Assembly: GCF_029338395.1 (NCBI RefSeq)
Contig: NZ_CP119809.1
Location: forward strand, 1,922,001-1,986,000
DNA from: Halorussus caseinilyticus
Lineage (GTDB): Archaea; Halobacteriota; Halobacteria; Halobacteriales; Haladaptataceae
Direction: 5' to 3'
Length of the DNA: 64,000 nt
How positions within the stretch are numbered: the stretch's first letter is position 1; every line of letters begins with the position of its first letter. The notes beneath the pieces are model-generated. The model saw nothing but the letters and a program-made list of their open reading frames with translations. It was not told where the DNA came from and searched no databases. Made by a program: the position numbers and the translations under genes. This document shows positions 50,891 to 60,527 of the stretch, in pieces.

Positions 50891-52060
50891 ATGGAAGAGC
50901 GCACCCTACGCTACCTCCGTGGTCGGTTCCGCGACCACTACCGGGGGACGGACCTCACCCCGCCGCCGGACCCGGAGGCGCGCGAGTGGGGATACATCCC
51001 GTGGACCCACGGCGCGACCCGGATGGTCCGCCACCAGTCCCTGCTGGAACTCGGCGAAATCGGGGACTTCCTCCGGCGCGAGCGCCCGCGCCACGTCTAC
51101 TTCTCGGCCGGGCGCTACGACGACCCCGGCGAGGACGACATGGACGCGAAGGGGTGGCGCGACTCCGATTTGGTCTTCGACATCGACGCCGACCACCTCT
51201 CGGGCGTGGACCCACAGCGAGACGGCTACGGCGAGATGCTCGCGGCGGGCAAAGCCGAAGTGCTGAACCTGCTGGACCTGCTCGAAGACGACTTCGGCTT
51301 CTCGGAGTTGACGTTGGTCTTCTCGGGCGGGCGGGGCTACCACGTCCACGTCCGCGACGAGGGCGTCCGGGAACTCGGGCGGGACGAGCGCCGGGAAATC
51401 GTGGACTACGTTCGCGGCGAGGGCATCGAACTCGACGCCATCCAGCGCACCGAGATGGGCGGCACCGCGACCCGACGGGTCCTCAAGAAGGACGGCGGGT
51501 GGGGTCGGCGGGTCCACCGGGAACTCCTCTCGCTGGCCGACGAACTGCTCGAACTGGACGAAGAGGACGCCCTCGAACGCCTCAAGGAGTTCGACCGCAT
51601 CGGCGACGGCCGGGCCAAGACCATCCTCGGAGCGGTGTCGGAGGACTACGAGAAGTTGGAGAGCGGCAACATCGAACGCGGCGGGCCGGGCATCCGACAG
51701 TTGGCGAAGGTGACGACCCAACAGGTCGTCGCCGACCAGTCGGCGGCAATCGACGAACCCGTCACCACCGACCTCCGGCGACTCATCCGCCTGCCGGGGA
51801 GTCTCCACGGCGGCACCGGACTCGCGGTCACGCGCATCCCGCGCGAGGAGGTGGCCGACTTCGACCCGCTGGTAGACCCGGTGTCCGAGACGTTCGTCGG
51901 CCACGACGTGACCGTCGAAGTGACCGAACCGGGACCGGTGGAACTCGGCGGCGAAAGCTTTAGGCTCTCGGCCGGCGACGTATCGCTTCCCGAACACGTG
52001 GCCGTGTTCCTGATGGCGCGCGGCCGGGCCGAAAAAGGAAAAGAGACGACCGAGAGATGA
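50891..52060 (+). CDS. priS: DNA primase small (catalytic) subunit
   Basis: 389 aa. Synthesises RNA primers with PriL. The catalytic acidic motif is LVFDIDADHLSG near residue 96; VFSGGRGYHVHVRDEG follows, the second conserved block, and GGTATRRVLKKDGGWG and LIRLPGSLHGGTGLAVT are typical of archaeal PriS. ATG 50891 lies directly after a dyad. The GINS gene starts 24 nt after the stop, making a replisome operon. Confidence 0.95.
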   Translation: MEERTLRYLRGRFRDHYRGTDLTPPPDPEAREWGYIPWTHGATRMVRHQSLLELGEIGDFLRRERPRHVYFSAGRYDDPGEDDMDAKGWRDSDLVFDIDADHLSGVDPQRDGYGEMLAAGKAEVLNLLDLLEDDFGFSELTLVFSGGRGYHVHVRDEGVRELGRDERREIVDYVRGEGIELDAIQRTEMGGTATRRVLKKDGGWGRRVHRELLSLADELLELDEEDALERLKEFDRIGDGRAKTILGAVSEDYEKLESGNIERGGPGIRQLAKVTTQQVVADQSAAIDEPVTTDLRRLIRLPGSLHGGTGLAVTRIPREEVADFDPLVDPVSETFVGHDVTVEVTEPGPVELGGESFRLSAGDVSLPEHVAVFLMARGRAEKGKETTER

Positions 52061-52084
52061 CGGAACGACGATGACGGGACGACG

Positions 52085-53065
52085 ATGAATCTGGACGAAC
52101 TCCGCACGGTACAGAGCAAAGAGCGGTCGAAAGACAGCCTCCAACACCTGCGGGAGTCGTTCTACGCGGACGTTGCCGACTACATCGCCGACCTGAAAGA
52201 CCAGCGAGAGCGCGCGGCCGAACGCGCCGACAGTCCGTTCGACGACCCGGAGGTCAACCGACTGACCGACGAAATCAGCACCGCCGAGGACGTGGTAGAG
52301 GCCGTCTACGAGCGCCGGGTCGGGAAAATCGTCAAGCGCGCGAGTCTCGCCGCGGCCGGGATGCCCGCCGACGAGGAGGGTCTGACCGGCGAGGAACAGG
52401 AGCTTTTCACCGAACTGGTCGAACGCATCGAGTCGAACAAACAGGACGTGCTGAGCGTCCTCGCTGGCGAATCGGCGGGTGCCGCGGAGTCGCCCACGCC
52501 GCCGCCAGCCGACTCGCCGTCCGGCGAGTCGGCACCCGCTTCCGGCGGGTCGGCCGCCAGCGACCCCGTGGCCGACTCCGGCGACCCGTCGGACCTCGGC
52601 GGCGCGCCCGCTCCCGGCGCGGGCGCGTCGGGCGAGGACGTGAGCGCCGCGGACGTGATGGGCGGAGACGCTGGCGAGGCGACGGACGCGAGGTCCGACG
52701 CGACGGTCGGTTCGACGCCCTCGGGCGGGTCGGACGGCGACGGCGAGCGTCCGGCGGCCGCGGAAGCGGCCGCCATCGCGGACGGACCCGACCCCGGAGC
52801 GACGGCAGGCCCGGCGAATGGGGAGTCGCCCGCCGACGAGCGGTCATCCGCTGGCGCGGCGTCAGCACCGGACTCGGGCGCTGACGACGACGACCCGCTG
52901 GCGGGACTGGACGAGCGCACGACGGTCCGTCTCACCGACGACGTGGGCGAAATCTTCGGCGTGGACGAGCGCACCTACGAACTGGCGAGCGAGGACGTAG
53001 TGACCCTCCCCGAGGCGAACGCCGAACCCCTCGTGGAACGCGGCGCGGCCGAGCGACTGGAGTAG
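52085..53065 (+). CDS. gins51: GINS complex subunit (Gins51 type)
   Basis: 326 aa. N-terminal helical A domain (NLDELRTVQSKERSKDSLQ, YADVADYIADLKDQRE, VEAVYERRVGKIVKRASLAA), then a long acidic Gly/Ser/Pro/Asp-rich linker (residues about 130-265), then a small beta-rich B domain (RTTVRLTDDVGEIFGVDERT). A-then-B order is that of Gins51. GINS binds MCM and Cdc45/RecJ-like proteins in the replisome. The linker is longer than in most archaea. A T5 run after the stop may terminate transcription. Confidence 0.9.
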   Translation: MNLDELRTVQSKERSKDSLQHLRESFYADVADYIADLKDQRERAAERADSPFDDPEVNRLTDEISTAEDVVEAVYERRVGKIVKRASLAAAGMPADEEGLTGEEQELFTELVERIESNKQDVLSVLAGESAGAAESPTPPPADSPSGESAPASGGSAASDPVADSGDPSDLGGAPAPGAGASGEDVSAADVMGGDAGEATDARSDATVGSTPSGGSDGDGERPAAAEAAAIADGPDPGATAGPANGESPADERSSAGAASAPDSGADDDDPLAGLDERTTVRLTDDVGEIFGVDERTYELASEDVVTLPEANAEPLVERGAAERLE

Positions 53066-53243
53066 GGCGGTGTTTTTCCGCGACCGTCGAAGACGCGTAT
53101 CGGTTGCTTTCGGCATCGGAAATATTGCTTTCGTAAATGTATACTCGTGTTAGATATATGCTCGCCTTTGTCAAAACCGGACCGCGCTTCGCGGAAGCGT
53201 TCCCCTGCCGATTTAAGTCCGGCGGGCGACACCACCTACCCGA

Positions 53244-54260
53244 ATGGTTACGCCGATTCTGGAGTACGCGGTCGTCGCAGTGGTCGCAACCGCGGTTATC
53301 TGGAAAGCCAGCGGACTGCTCGAACGCGCGGCCGAGAATCTCTCGGTCTACTACGGTCTGCCCGCCGTCGTGCAGGGCGCAGTCGTCGTCGCGGTGGGGT
53401 CGAGTTTCCCGGAACTGTCGAGCGCGGTCATCTCGACGTGGATTCACGGCGAGTTCGACCTCGGCGTGAGCGCCATCGTCGGGTCGGCAATCTTCAACCT
53501 GCTGGTCATCCCCGCGCTGTCGGGCATCCTCGGCGACGGCGTGGAGGCCGACCGGACGCTGGTGTACAAGGAAGCCCAGTTCTACATGATTTCGGTGTCG
53601 GTGTTGGTCATCACCTTCGCGCTGGCGGTCATCTACAACCCCGTCGAGGGGATGCGACTCGGCGGGTCCGTCACCCGCCGACTCGCGCTGATTCCGGTGG
53701 GCTTCTACGCCGTCTACGTGTTCACCCAGTATCAGGACACGATGGACCACGACGCCGAGGCCGCGCCCGGCGACGTAGAACCCCTGAAGGAGTGGGCGTT
53801 TCTCGCGGTCAGCCTCGTCCTCATCGCTGGCGCAGTCGAGGGTCTGGTCCACGCGGCCCTCGGGTTCGGCGAGGTGTTCGACACGCCGAGTTTCGTCTGG
53901 GGACTGACCGTCATCGCCGCCGGAACCAGTCTCCCGGACACGCTCGTCAGCGTCCGGGCCGCCAGAGACGACGAGGGCGTGACGAGTCTCGCCAACGTCC
54001 TCGGGAGCAACGTCTTCGACCTGCTGGTGGCGGTTCCGGCGGGCATCCTCGTCGCCGGAACCGCGCCCATCGACTTCGCCGTCGCGGTCCCGATGATGGG
54101 CTTTCTGACCCTCGCCACGATGGTCGTCTTCGGCTTCCTCCGGACGGAACTTGCGCTCTCGACGGGTGAGTCATACGCTCTGCTCGCCTTCTACGGCGTC
54201 TTCATCGTCTGGATGGTCTTGGAGACGCTGGACGTGACGGGGTTGGTTCCGGGGGCCTGA
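53244..54260 (+). CDS. Sodium/calcium exchanger family protein
   Basis: 338 aa, about ten helices. Two inverted alpha repeats carry the ion-binding motifs: VAVGSSFPELSSAVISTW (alpha-1, residues about 50-67) and IAAGTSLPDTLVSVRAAR (alpha-2, about 226-243), with ASNVF-type GSNVFDLLVAVPAGIL. It probably exports calcium in exchange for sodium or protons. The short lipoprotein gene starts one base after its stop. Confidence 0.92.
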   Translation: MVTPILEYAVVAVVATAVIWKASGLLERAAENLSVYYGLPAVVQGAVVVAVGSSFPELSSAVISTWIHGEFDLGVSAIVGSAIFNLLVIPALSGILGDGVEADRTLVYKEAQFYMISVSVLVITFALAVIYNPVEGMRLGGSVTRRLALIPVGFYAVYVFTQYQDTMDHDAEAAPGDVEPLKEWAFLAVSLVLIAGAVEGLVHAALGFGEVFDTPSFVWGLTVIAAGTSLPDTLVSVRAARDDEGVTSLANVLGSNVFDLLVAVPAGILVAGTAPIDFAVAVPMMGFLTLATMVVFGFLRTELALSTGESYALLAFYGVFIVWMVLETLDVTGLVPGA

Positions 54261-54261
54261 G

Positions 54262-54507
54262 ATGCCGCCCGAGCGTTCCCGTCGCCGTCGCCGCGTCCTC
54301 CGAACCGCCGGAACGACGCTCTCGCTCGCGCTCGCTGGCTGTTCGGCCCCGCGACGACTCGCGCCCGGCGAGACGCCGGCGGAGACCTACGCCCTGCTCG
54401 CGGCCCCCGCGGGCGACGCGCTGTGTCCGCTGTCGGGCGAGTACCGCTTCGAGAGTCACAGCTACTTCGAGGGGGACCTGTGGGGTTTCTCGGCGATTCT
54501 GGACTGA
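54262..54507 (+). CDS. Small Tat-type lipoprotein
   Basis: 81 aa. RRRRRVLRTAGTTLSLALAGC is an Arg-rich lipoprotein signal (lipobox LAGC near residue 27). The mature part (TYALLAAPAGDALCPLSGEY) is short. One base separates it from the exchanger stop, so it is probably co-transcribed. Function unknown; possibly a truncated paralogue. Confidence 0.6.
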   Translation: MPPERSRRRRRVLRTAGTTLSLALAGCSAPRRLAPGETPAETYALLAAPAGDALCPLSGEYRFESHSYFEGDLWGFSAILD

Positions 54508-54691
54508 CGAACCGAAAAATCAGCAACCGACGCGCTTGGCTCGGCGGGTCCGTCCGCGGGAGCGTACCGCAAGCCGCGGGAGGATACCGCAATCCACCGC
54601 GAGTGAGGGAGCGAAGCGACCGAGCGAGCGGACCGAGGAATCCTCGAAGTCACGCGCCGCAGGCGCGTGGCCGAGGGTGACGACGCGTTTT

Positions 54692-56953
54692 TCATTGGAA
54701 GGTCCGACCCAGTTGGTCCTCGCCGGTCTCGGGTTCGGCCGTGTCGAACTGCTCTTCGATTTCCTCGTAGCGTTCCTTGGTCTCCTCGGTGACGCTGGGC
54801 GTCACTTCGTCGAGTGCTTGCTCGAAGTGTTCCTTGCCGATGCGGACGTTACCGACGCTCTCGCCGATTTCCTCGGGGTCCACGCTCTGGATGAACTCCC
54901 GAGAGGCCGCCATCGACGCTTCGCGGGTGACTGCTTCGATGTCCGCGCCGACGTAGCCTCCAGTCTCGCCCGCCAACCAGTTGAGGTCAACGTCGTCGGC
55001 GACCGGCTTGTTCCGGGTGTGGACCTCGAAGATTGCGCGGCGGGCGTCCTCGTCGGGCACCGGCACGTGGACGTGGCGGTCCAACCGACCGGGGCGCAGG
55101 AGCGCCGAGTCGATGAGGTCGGGCCGGTTCGAGGTGGCGATGACCACGACATCTTCGAGTTCTTCCAGACCGTCGAGTTCGGTCAGCAGTTGGGAGACGA
55201 CCCGTTCGCTGACCTGCGACCCGCCGCCCTGTCCGCTCCCGCGTTCGGTGGCGATGGAGTCTATCTCGTCGAAGAACACCACCGTCGGGGCGTTCTCGCG
55301 GGCCTTGCTGAACACCTCGCGGACGCCCTTCTCGGACTCGCCGACCCACTTCGACAGGAGTTCCGGCCCCTTAATCGAGATGAAGTTGCTGTCGCTCTCG
55401 TTGGCGACGGCCTTCGCCATCAGGGTCTTGCCGGTCCCCGGCGGGCCGTACATCAGCACGCCCTTGGCGGCCTGCATGTCGAGGGCCTCGAACACCTCGG
55501 GGTAGTCAAGCGGCCACTGGATGGTCTCCCGGAGGCGCTCTTTGGTGTCTTCGAGTCCGCCGACATCCTGCCACGTCACGTCGGGGACTTCCACGAACAC
55601 CTCGCGGAGCGCCGAGGGTTCGATGCCCTTCAGCGCCTCTTTGAAGTCCTTCTCGGTGACTTTCAGCGACTCCAGCACGTCGGCCGGAATCTCCTCGGAT
55701 TCGAGGTCGATTTCGGGCCGGATACGCCGGAGGGCGTTCATCGCGCCCTCTTTCGCCAGATTTTCGAGGTCAGCGCCGACGAAGCCGTGGGTGTTGTCGG
55801 CGTACTCCTCTAAGTCCACGCCGTCCGCGAGGGGCATCCCGCGGGTGTGGACCTGCATGATTTCGAGGCGGCCCTCGCGGTCCGGCACGCCGATTTCGAT
55901 TTCGCGGTCGAACCGTCCCGGCCGACGCAGGGCTTGGTCCACGGCGTCCACGCGGTTGGTCGCCGCGATGACCGTGACCTCGCCGCGGGATTCGAGACCG
56001 TCCATCAGCGAGAGGAGTTGCGCGACGACGCGGCGTTCCACGTCACCACCGGCCTCCTCGCGCTTGGGCGCGATGGAGTCCAACTCGTCGATGAAGATGA
56101 TTGCCGGAGCGTTCTGCTCGGCCTCCTCGAACACCTCACGGAGTTTCTCCTCGGACTCCCCGTAGTACTTCGACATGATTTCGGGACCCGAGATGGTCTG
56201 GAAGTGGGCGTCGATTTCGTTGGCGACGGCCTTCGCCATCAGGGTCTTGCCGGTCCCCGGCGGGCCGTGGAGCAGGACGCCCTTCGGCGGGTCGATGCCG
56301 AGACGACTGAACAGTTCGGGGTGGCGCATCGGCAACTCTATCATCTCCCGAACCTGTTCGAGTTCGCTTTCGAGTCCGCCGATGTCCTCGTAGGTCACGC
56401 TGGGCGTGCCCTCGCCGCCAGCGCCGCCCTGCGCGATTTCCTCGGCGGCGCGTTCGCTGATGTTGATGTTGGTCGAGTCGGTCACGACCACCGTTCCCTC
56501 GGGGTCGGTGCTGGCGACCTTCAGCGGGATGGACTGACCCGAACCCATCCCCATCAACCCGAATCCGAACGGGACGTTCTGGCCCTGCGTGATGGCCTGT
56601 CCGCTGAGTTTGTCCCGGACGTGCGGGGTGATGTCGCCCCGAATCTGGAGGTTCTGCGGGAGCGCGATGGTGACGGAGTTCGCGGGCTTCACGTCGGCCT
56701 TCTCGATGGTAACTTTGTCGTCGATTCCGACGCTCGCCTCCTGTCGCAGTTGTCCGTCGATGCGGACGACCCCCCGGCCCTCGTCTTCGGGGTAGCCCGG
56801 CCAGACGCGAGCGACTGCCCGACCCTGATTCTTCCCCTCGATGACGATGTAGTCGCCGTTTTCGACGCCGAGGTCGTGCATCGACTGGCGGTCGATGGCG
56901 GCCAGTCCGCGACCGGCGTCCTTCTGTTTCAACGGCTTGACAGTTAGCTTCAT
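54692..56953 (-). CDS. cdc48: Cdc48/VCP-like AAA+ ATPase
   Basis: 753 aa unfoldase. N-terminal double-psi barrel and four-stranded domain (residues 1-185, [20 protein letters not shown]) are followed by two AAA modules, each with [19 protein letters not shown] or [19 protein letters not shown], Walker [12 protein letters not shown] or [11 protein letters not shown], and arginine fingers. The C-terminus is LGRTFQ. It acts with proteasomes to extract or unfold proteins. Its start overlaps the stop of the upstream small gene by four bases. Confidence 0.96.
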   Translation of the reverse strand: MKLTVKPLKQKDAGRGLAAIDRQSMHDLGVENGDYIVIEGKNQGRAVARVWPGYPEDEGRGVVRIDGQLRQEASVGIDDKVTIEKADVKPANSVTIALPQNLQIRGDITPHVRDKLSGQAITQGQNVPFGFGLMGMGSGQSIPLKVASTDPEGTVVVTDSTNINISERAAEEIAQGGAGGEGTPSVTYEDIGGLESELEQVREMIELPMRHPELFSRLGIDPPKGVLLHGPPGTGKTLMAKAVANEIDAHFQTISGPEIMSKYYGESEEKLREVFEEAEQNAPAIIFIDELDSIAPKREEAGGDVERRVVAQLLSLMDGLESRGEVTVIAATNRVDAVDQALRRPGRFDREIEIGVPDREGRLEIMQVHTRGMPLADGVDLEEYADNTHGFVGADLENLAKEGAMNALRRIRPEIDLESEEIPADVLESLKVTEKDFKEALKGIEPSALREVFVEVPDVTWQDVGGLEDTKERLRETIQWPLDYPEVFEALDMQAAKGVLMYGPPGTGKTLMAKAVANESDSNFISIKGPELLSKWVGESEKGVREVFSKARENAPTVVFFDEIDSIATERGSGQGGGSQVSERVVSQLLTELDGLEELEDVVVIATSNRPDLIDSALLRPGRLDRHVHVPVPDEDARRAIFEVHTRNKPVADDVDLNWLAGETGGYVGADIEAVTREASMAASREFIQSVDPEEIGESVGNVRIGKEHFEQALDEVTPSVTEETKERYEEIEEQFDTAEPETGEDQLGRTFQ

Positions 56954-57195
56954 AGTCCCACCTCGATAGTGAGGACGCCGTTGGTGATAAACGCTTCCGC
57001 CCCGCTTTCGGGCAGTTGGAGTTCGATTTGGCGCGCCTCGTCGTCGTCCTCGAAGACGACGATGGCGGCGTCGTCCAGAACGTCCACGGTAGCGTCGTTT
57101 CCGACGCCGAGGTCGGCCACGAGGACCTCCTCGTCGTCGTAGACGTATCGGCGGGCGAACACGTCGTCGCGGTCGGCGATGTGTTTCAGTGACAT
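56950..57195 (-). CDS. DUF7127-like, Hsp20-fold-like small protein
   Basis: 81 aa. [40 protein letters not shown] and [14 protein letters not shown] make a beta-sandwich pattern ending with the NGVLTIEV motif of Hsp20/alpha-crystallin proteins. The gene is coupled to cdc48 by a four-base overlap and has its own promoter, so it may deliver substrate or modulate the ATPase. The DUF number is from memory. Confidence 0.75.
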   Translation of the reverse strand: MSLKHIADRDDVFARRYVYDDEEVLVADLGVGNDATVDVLDDAAIVVFEDDDEARQIELQLPESGAEAFITNGVLTIEVGL

Positions 57196-57202
57196 TTTGG
57201 TG

Positions 57203-57236
57203 CTAACTACAGGTTAGTGTTTCTAGTACTTAAATC
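57203..57236 (-). promoter_or_regulatory. Promoter and small dyad of the cdc48 operon
   Basis: The minus strand has a TATA element ATTTAAGTA (about 57228-57236), with CTAAC-N5-GTTAG (57203-57217) at the expected start of transcription, before ATG 57195. Confidence 0.5.
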
Positions 57237-57347
57237 TTTCTCCTGAAAATCGCGGTATGGCGTCGGGGTTCCTCAGGACAAGCTGAATTGCGGTTCGGAC
57301 CGTGGCGCGACCGGAGGTTTTTGTCTCGCGCACACGTTTGTCTCGGC

Positions 57348-58127
57348 ATGCAACGGGTCACGCACCACGGACGGACCACGGCCTATCGAGCCGCCGACCG
57401 CGGCGGCGAGGGGTCACCACTACTCGCGGTCCACGGGTCGGGCGGCACGCACGAAGTCTGGAAGTCCCAACTCGGCCGACTGGCGAGTCGGCGGCCGGTC
57501 GTCGCACTCGACCTGAGCGGGCACGGTGACTCCGAGGACTTCGAGGCCGACCCCGGTTGGGAGACTATCTCGGCCTACGCCGACGACGTGTTGGCGGTCG
57601 CCGACGAGACGGACGCGGACGTGCTGGTCGGCAACTCGCTCGGCGGCGCGATTGCGCTCCACGTCGCCATCGAACGCGACCACGACTTCGAGGCCCTCGT
57701 CCTCGCGGGAACGGGCGCGAAACTTCCCGTACTGGACGACCTCCGGGGATGGCTCGAATCGGACTTCGAGCGCGCGGTCGAGTTCCTCCACGGCCCGGAC
57801 CGCCTCTTTCACGACGCCGACTCGCGGTACGTCCAACTCTCGACCGAGACGATGCGGGCGGTCGGCCAGCGCGTCACTCGCCGGGACTTCGAGACCTGCC
57901 ACGTCTTCGACGTTCGGGACCGACTCGGCGACGTTGGCGTGCCGACGCTCGCTCTCGTCGGCGAATACGACCACCTGACGCCGCCGGAGTACCACGAGCA
58001 GTTGGCCGAGGCGGTTCCCGACGGACGCTACCGGGAGGTCCTCGGCGCGGCCCACCTCGCCATGCTGGAGGAACCGGAGGGGTTCAACGCCGCAATCGTG
58101 GACTTTCTGGACGAGACGGGCGTCTGA
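57348..58127 (+). CDS. Alpha/beta hydrolase
   Basis: 259 aa. Nucleophile elbow VGNSLGGAIALHV (Ser near residue 100), acid in LVGEYDHLTPPEYHEQL and histidine in VLGAAHLAMLEEPEGFNA; oxyanion region LLAVHGSGGTHEVWKSQL. ATG 57348 is chosen, as the longer frame adds a non-conserved basic stretch. Substrate unknown. Confidence 0.87.
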   Translation: MQRVTHHGRTTAYRAADRGGEGSPLLAVHGSGGTHEVWKSQLGRLASRRPVVALDLSGHGDSEDFEADPGWETISAYADDVLAVADETDADVLVGNSLGGAIALHVAIERDHDFEALVLAGTGAKLPVLDDLRGWLESDFERAVEFLHGPDRLFHDADSRYVQLSTETMRAVGQRVTRRDFETCHVFDVRDRLGDVGVPTLALVGEYDHLTPPEYHEQLAEAVPDGRYREVLGAAHLAMLEEPEGFNAAIVDFLDETGV

Positions 58128-58142
58128 ACCGGTGTCGGCGAC

Positions 58143-58233
58143 GACCGAACCACCACCGACATCACCCGACCGAACCACCACCGACACCCGACCGAACCAC
58201 CACCGACACCCGACCGAACCACCACCGACACCC
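58143..58233. repeat. 22-bp tandem repeat, four units
   Basis: The unit GACCGAACCACCACCGACAC (plus CC) occurs at 58143 (25 bp, with three extra bases), 58168, 58190 and 58212, immediately after the hydrolase stop. No spacers. Confidence 0.95.
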
Positions 58234-58239
58234 GGCGCG

Positions 58240-58560
58240 CGAGGGCGCGGCGCTCTCGTGCGCCGCGCCCGCGCGAGGTCTGCGCGAACGAACGTGAGCG
58301 CAGGCTCGTCGGAACTCGCTTCCGACGGTGGACGACCGAGTGACCGAAGGGAACGAGGGAGTCGGTTGGGGAGGACGTGGCCGTCGCGGTGCTGTGCGGT
58401 GCGGTATGATTGGTTCAAGCCTGAAGCTAGCCTTCACCGACTTCTCGTGTTCGCGGTGCGGTTGTGGCCCTGATTGGCGCAAACCTGAAGCTAGTTTCCG
58501 CGAATCGTCGCTCCGTCTGCGGTGCAGAGCGGTGCTGTACGGTGCCGTGCGGTCCCGCCT
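58240..58560 (-). repeat. Family B structured repeat, copy B2 (extended)
   Basis: Inverse copy of B1: 58338-58392 is 55 bp identical to 14863-14917. The hairpin GTCGGAA/TTCCGAC (58308-58326) replaces B1's AGAGC/GCTCT. Two CCTGAAGCTAG motifs lie near 58428 and 58485, separated by TGCGGTTGTGGCCC-like tracks. No gene is visible in this 554-nt gap. Confidence 0.82.
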
Positions 58561-58586
58561 CGACCCCGCGACAAAACTAACTTTAC

Positions 58587-58622
58587 ATTGCTAAAAGAAA
58601 CAGAAAAACTGCTCAAAGCAAT
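58587..58622. repeat. Family C A+T-rich dyad, copy C4
   Basis: ATTGCT and AGCAAT separated by 24 bp; the right side continues CTATACC. About 60 bp upstream of the next gene. Confidence 0.72.
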
Positions 58623-58681
58623 CTATACCTTTTCAAAGCCACGACGGAACCTTCATTGCCCCAGCGTGAGCGCGAGGTGAT

Positions 58682-59254
58682 ATGAACTACGCGAGACACG
58701 AGCGCTACGCCTACGCGCTGGCGCTGTTCGCCCTCGGCGTGGCGTTCCTCGGGCACGGCATGGCCGCGACGGTGTACACCGACGGGGTGACGCCGGTGAC
58801 CGTGGCGCTTCCGTTGGTCGGGTCGGTGGTCGCTTACCGGAGTTTCGTCGGCCTGCTCCCGCCGGGGTCGTCGCTGTCGGCCGACGGCTTTCTCGCGCTA
58901 CTCGCCGCGGTGACGACCGCGGTGGTCAATCTGGTCGTCCCGGCGATAGACGCGACGACGGACCTCTTCGCGGCCGTCTCGTCGCCGCCCGCCTACTGGC
59001 CCGCGGTCGTCGCCGGGGTCGCGGGGTTCACGACGCTGGGCGTCTACGAACTGCTCGCCGACCGACTCTCGGGACCGCACGCGCTGGCGAAACTGCTCGG
59101 GGCCGGAACCGTTGCCACCGCCGTCGGCGTCCTGCTTCTGGTCGCTCCGGCGCGTCCGTCCGGATTTCTCACGCCCGGCGAGGCGATGGCGGGCGTCGGC
59201 GGTGCGGTCCTCGCGGCGGTGCTGTTCGACGGCGCGGACGCGCCGACTCAGTAG
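58682..59254 (+). CDS. Integral membrane protein, unknown
   Basis: 190 aa with about five helices (YALALFALGVAFLGHGMAA; VTVALPLVGSVVAYRSFVGL; FLALLAAVTTAVVNLVVPAI; WPAVVAGVAGFTTLGVYELL; GTVATAVGVLLLVAPA). No family is recognised. Its end overlaps convergent panB by seven bases. Confidence 0.7.
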   Translation: MNYARHERYAYALALFALGVAFLGHGMAATVYTDGVTPVTVALPLVGSVVAYRSFVGLLPPGSSLSADGFLALLAAVTTAVVNLVVPAIDATTDLFAAVSSPPAYWPAVVAGVAGFTTLGVYELLADRLSGPHALAKLLGAGTVATAVGVLLLVAPARPSGFLTPGEAMAGVGGAVLAAVLFDGADAPTQ

Positions 59255-60063
59255 ATGTCGTCGATTTCGGCTTCCTCGTAGCTGTGTTCCTCGGCCGGGA
59301 ACTCCCCGGACTCGACGGCCTCGCGGAACCCTTCGACCGCTCGCTCCATCTCGCTTCTCACGTCGCCGAACTGCTCGGAGAACGACGGACTCCGCTCGCT
59401 CATGCCGAACACGTCGTTCAGAACGAGGACCTGCCCGTCGGTGTCCGGTCCCGCGCCGATGCCGATGGTCGGGATGTCGATGGCGTCGGTAATCTGGGCC
59501 GCGACGTTCGACGGGACGTGTTCCAGCACCAGCGAGAAGGCACCTGCCTCCTCGTGGGCCTTCGCCAGTTCCAGCATCTCTCCGGCGCTCTCCTCGTCGG
59601 TTCCCTGCCGGAAGTAGCCCCCGAGTTGGTTGACTCGCTGGGGCGTCAGGCCGAGGTGGGCCATCACCGGGATGCCCAACTCCACCAGTCGCTCGGTCAA
59701 CTCCACGGTGTGGGGGCCGCTCTCTAACTTCACGGCGTTGGCGTCGGCCTCCTTGAGCATCCGCCCGCAGTGTTCGATTGCCTCGCTCTCGTCTACCCCG
59801 TAGCTCAGAAACGGCATGTCCGCGACCACCATCGCGTCGTCGGTCGCTCGCGCGACCGCCGCGGTCCGACTCCGGGTCTCCTCGACGGTCACGGGGAGCG
59901 TCGAGTCGTAACCCAACACCGCGTTCCCCATGCTGTCGCCCACCAGCACGAGGTCCACGCCCCCCTCGTCCACGATTGCCGCGGTCGGCGCGTCGTACGC
60001 CGTCAGCATCGTAATCTCCTCGTCTCCCGCCATCTCCGCGAGGTCTTGAACGGTCGTCGCCAT
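59248..60063 (-). CDS. panB: 3-methyl-2-oxobutanoate hydroxymethyltransferase
   Basis: 271 aa. First step from 2-oxoisovalerate toward pantothenate and CoA. Signatures: ITMLTAYDAPTAAIVDEGGV, LVGDSMGNAVLGYDSTLPVT (Mg ligands Asp), VKLESGPHTVELTERL, VMAHLGLTPQRVNQLGGYF and IGIGAGPDTDGQVLVLNDVF. ATG 60063 is the family-standard start. CoA from this route supports the CoA-dependent pathways in this window. Confidence 0.95.
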   Translation of the reverse strand: MATTVQDLAEMAGDEEITMLTAYDAPTAAIVDEGGVDLVLVGDSMGNAVLGYDSTLPVTVEETRSRTAAVARATDDAMVVADMPFLSYGVDESEAIEHCGRMLKEADANAVKLESGPHTVELTERLVELGIPVMAHLGLTPQRVNQLGGYFRQGTDEESAGEMLELAKAHEEAGAFSLVLEHVPSNVAAQITDAIDIPTIGIGAGPDTDGQVLVLNDVFGMSERSPSFSEQFGDVRSEMERAVEGFREAVESGEFPAEEHSYEEAEIDDIY

Positions 60064-60170
60064 ATCGAGAACTCTCCATCCCTCGGTTAAACGTATTCGA
60101 TTCCGTTCGTTCGTGATAGATTCCGGCCGAGACTGCAACGTTTAAGCCCCGAGCGTCCCGCCTTTCGGAC

Positions 60171-60410
60171 GTGCCCGAACCAGTCGAGACTCACGACCCC
60201 GAGGGCGTCGATTACGGGTGGGTGATGCAGACCACCTTCGTCGTCACCATCGTCGCCGGTGCGCCCCTCGTCGCCCTCGTCGCGTTGGCCGTGGGCGTCT
60301 CGCTCCCGACGTGGGGGGCGCGGGTGTCGTTCGCCGTCCGTGTGGGGGCGCTGGTGTGGTTCGTCGTGGCCGTGGGCGTGTTTCTGTACGCCAAGCGGAA
60401 TCAGGAGTAA
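60171..60410 (+). CDS. DUF5822-like small membrane protein
   Basis: 79 aa from GTG 60171. PEPVETHDPEGVDYGWVMQT is followed by two helices (FVVTIVAGAPLVALVALAVG and VGALVWFVVAVGVFLYA). The VDYGWVMQ and WGARVSFAVRVGALVWF patterns resemble DUF5822. Function unknown. Confidence 0.7.
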   Translation: MPEPVETHDPEGVDYGWVMQTTFVVTIVAGAPLVALVALAVGVSLPTWGARVSFAVRVGALVWFVVAVGVFLYAKRNQE

Positions 60411-60527
60411 GCGTCTCGAAATCGTTTTCCGGCGACGGAGACGGGGTGTCTTCCTCGGAAGCCTCCGCCTGCTCTACGTCATTGAATAGGCGACACCAAC
60501 CGCCAGAACCGCCGACGAGAAGTCTCA

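Noticed and set aside
50891-53065. Replication origin near priS-gins51
   Set aside because: No orc1/cdc6 gene and no origin-type repeats with G-rich flanks were seen.
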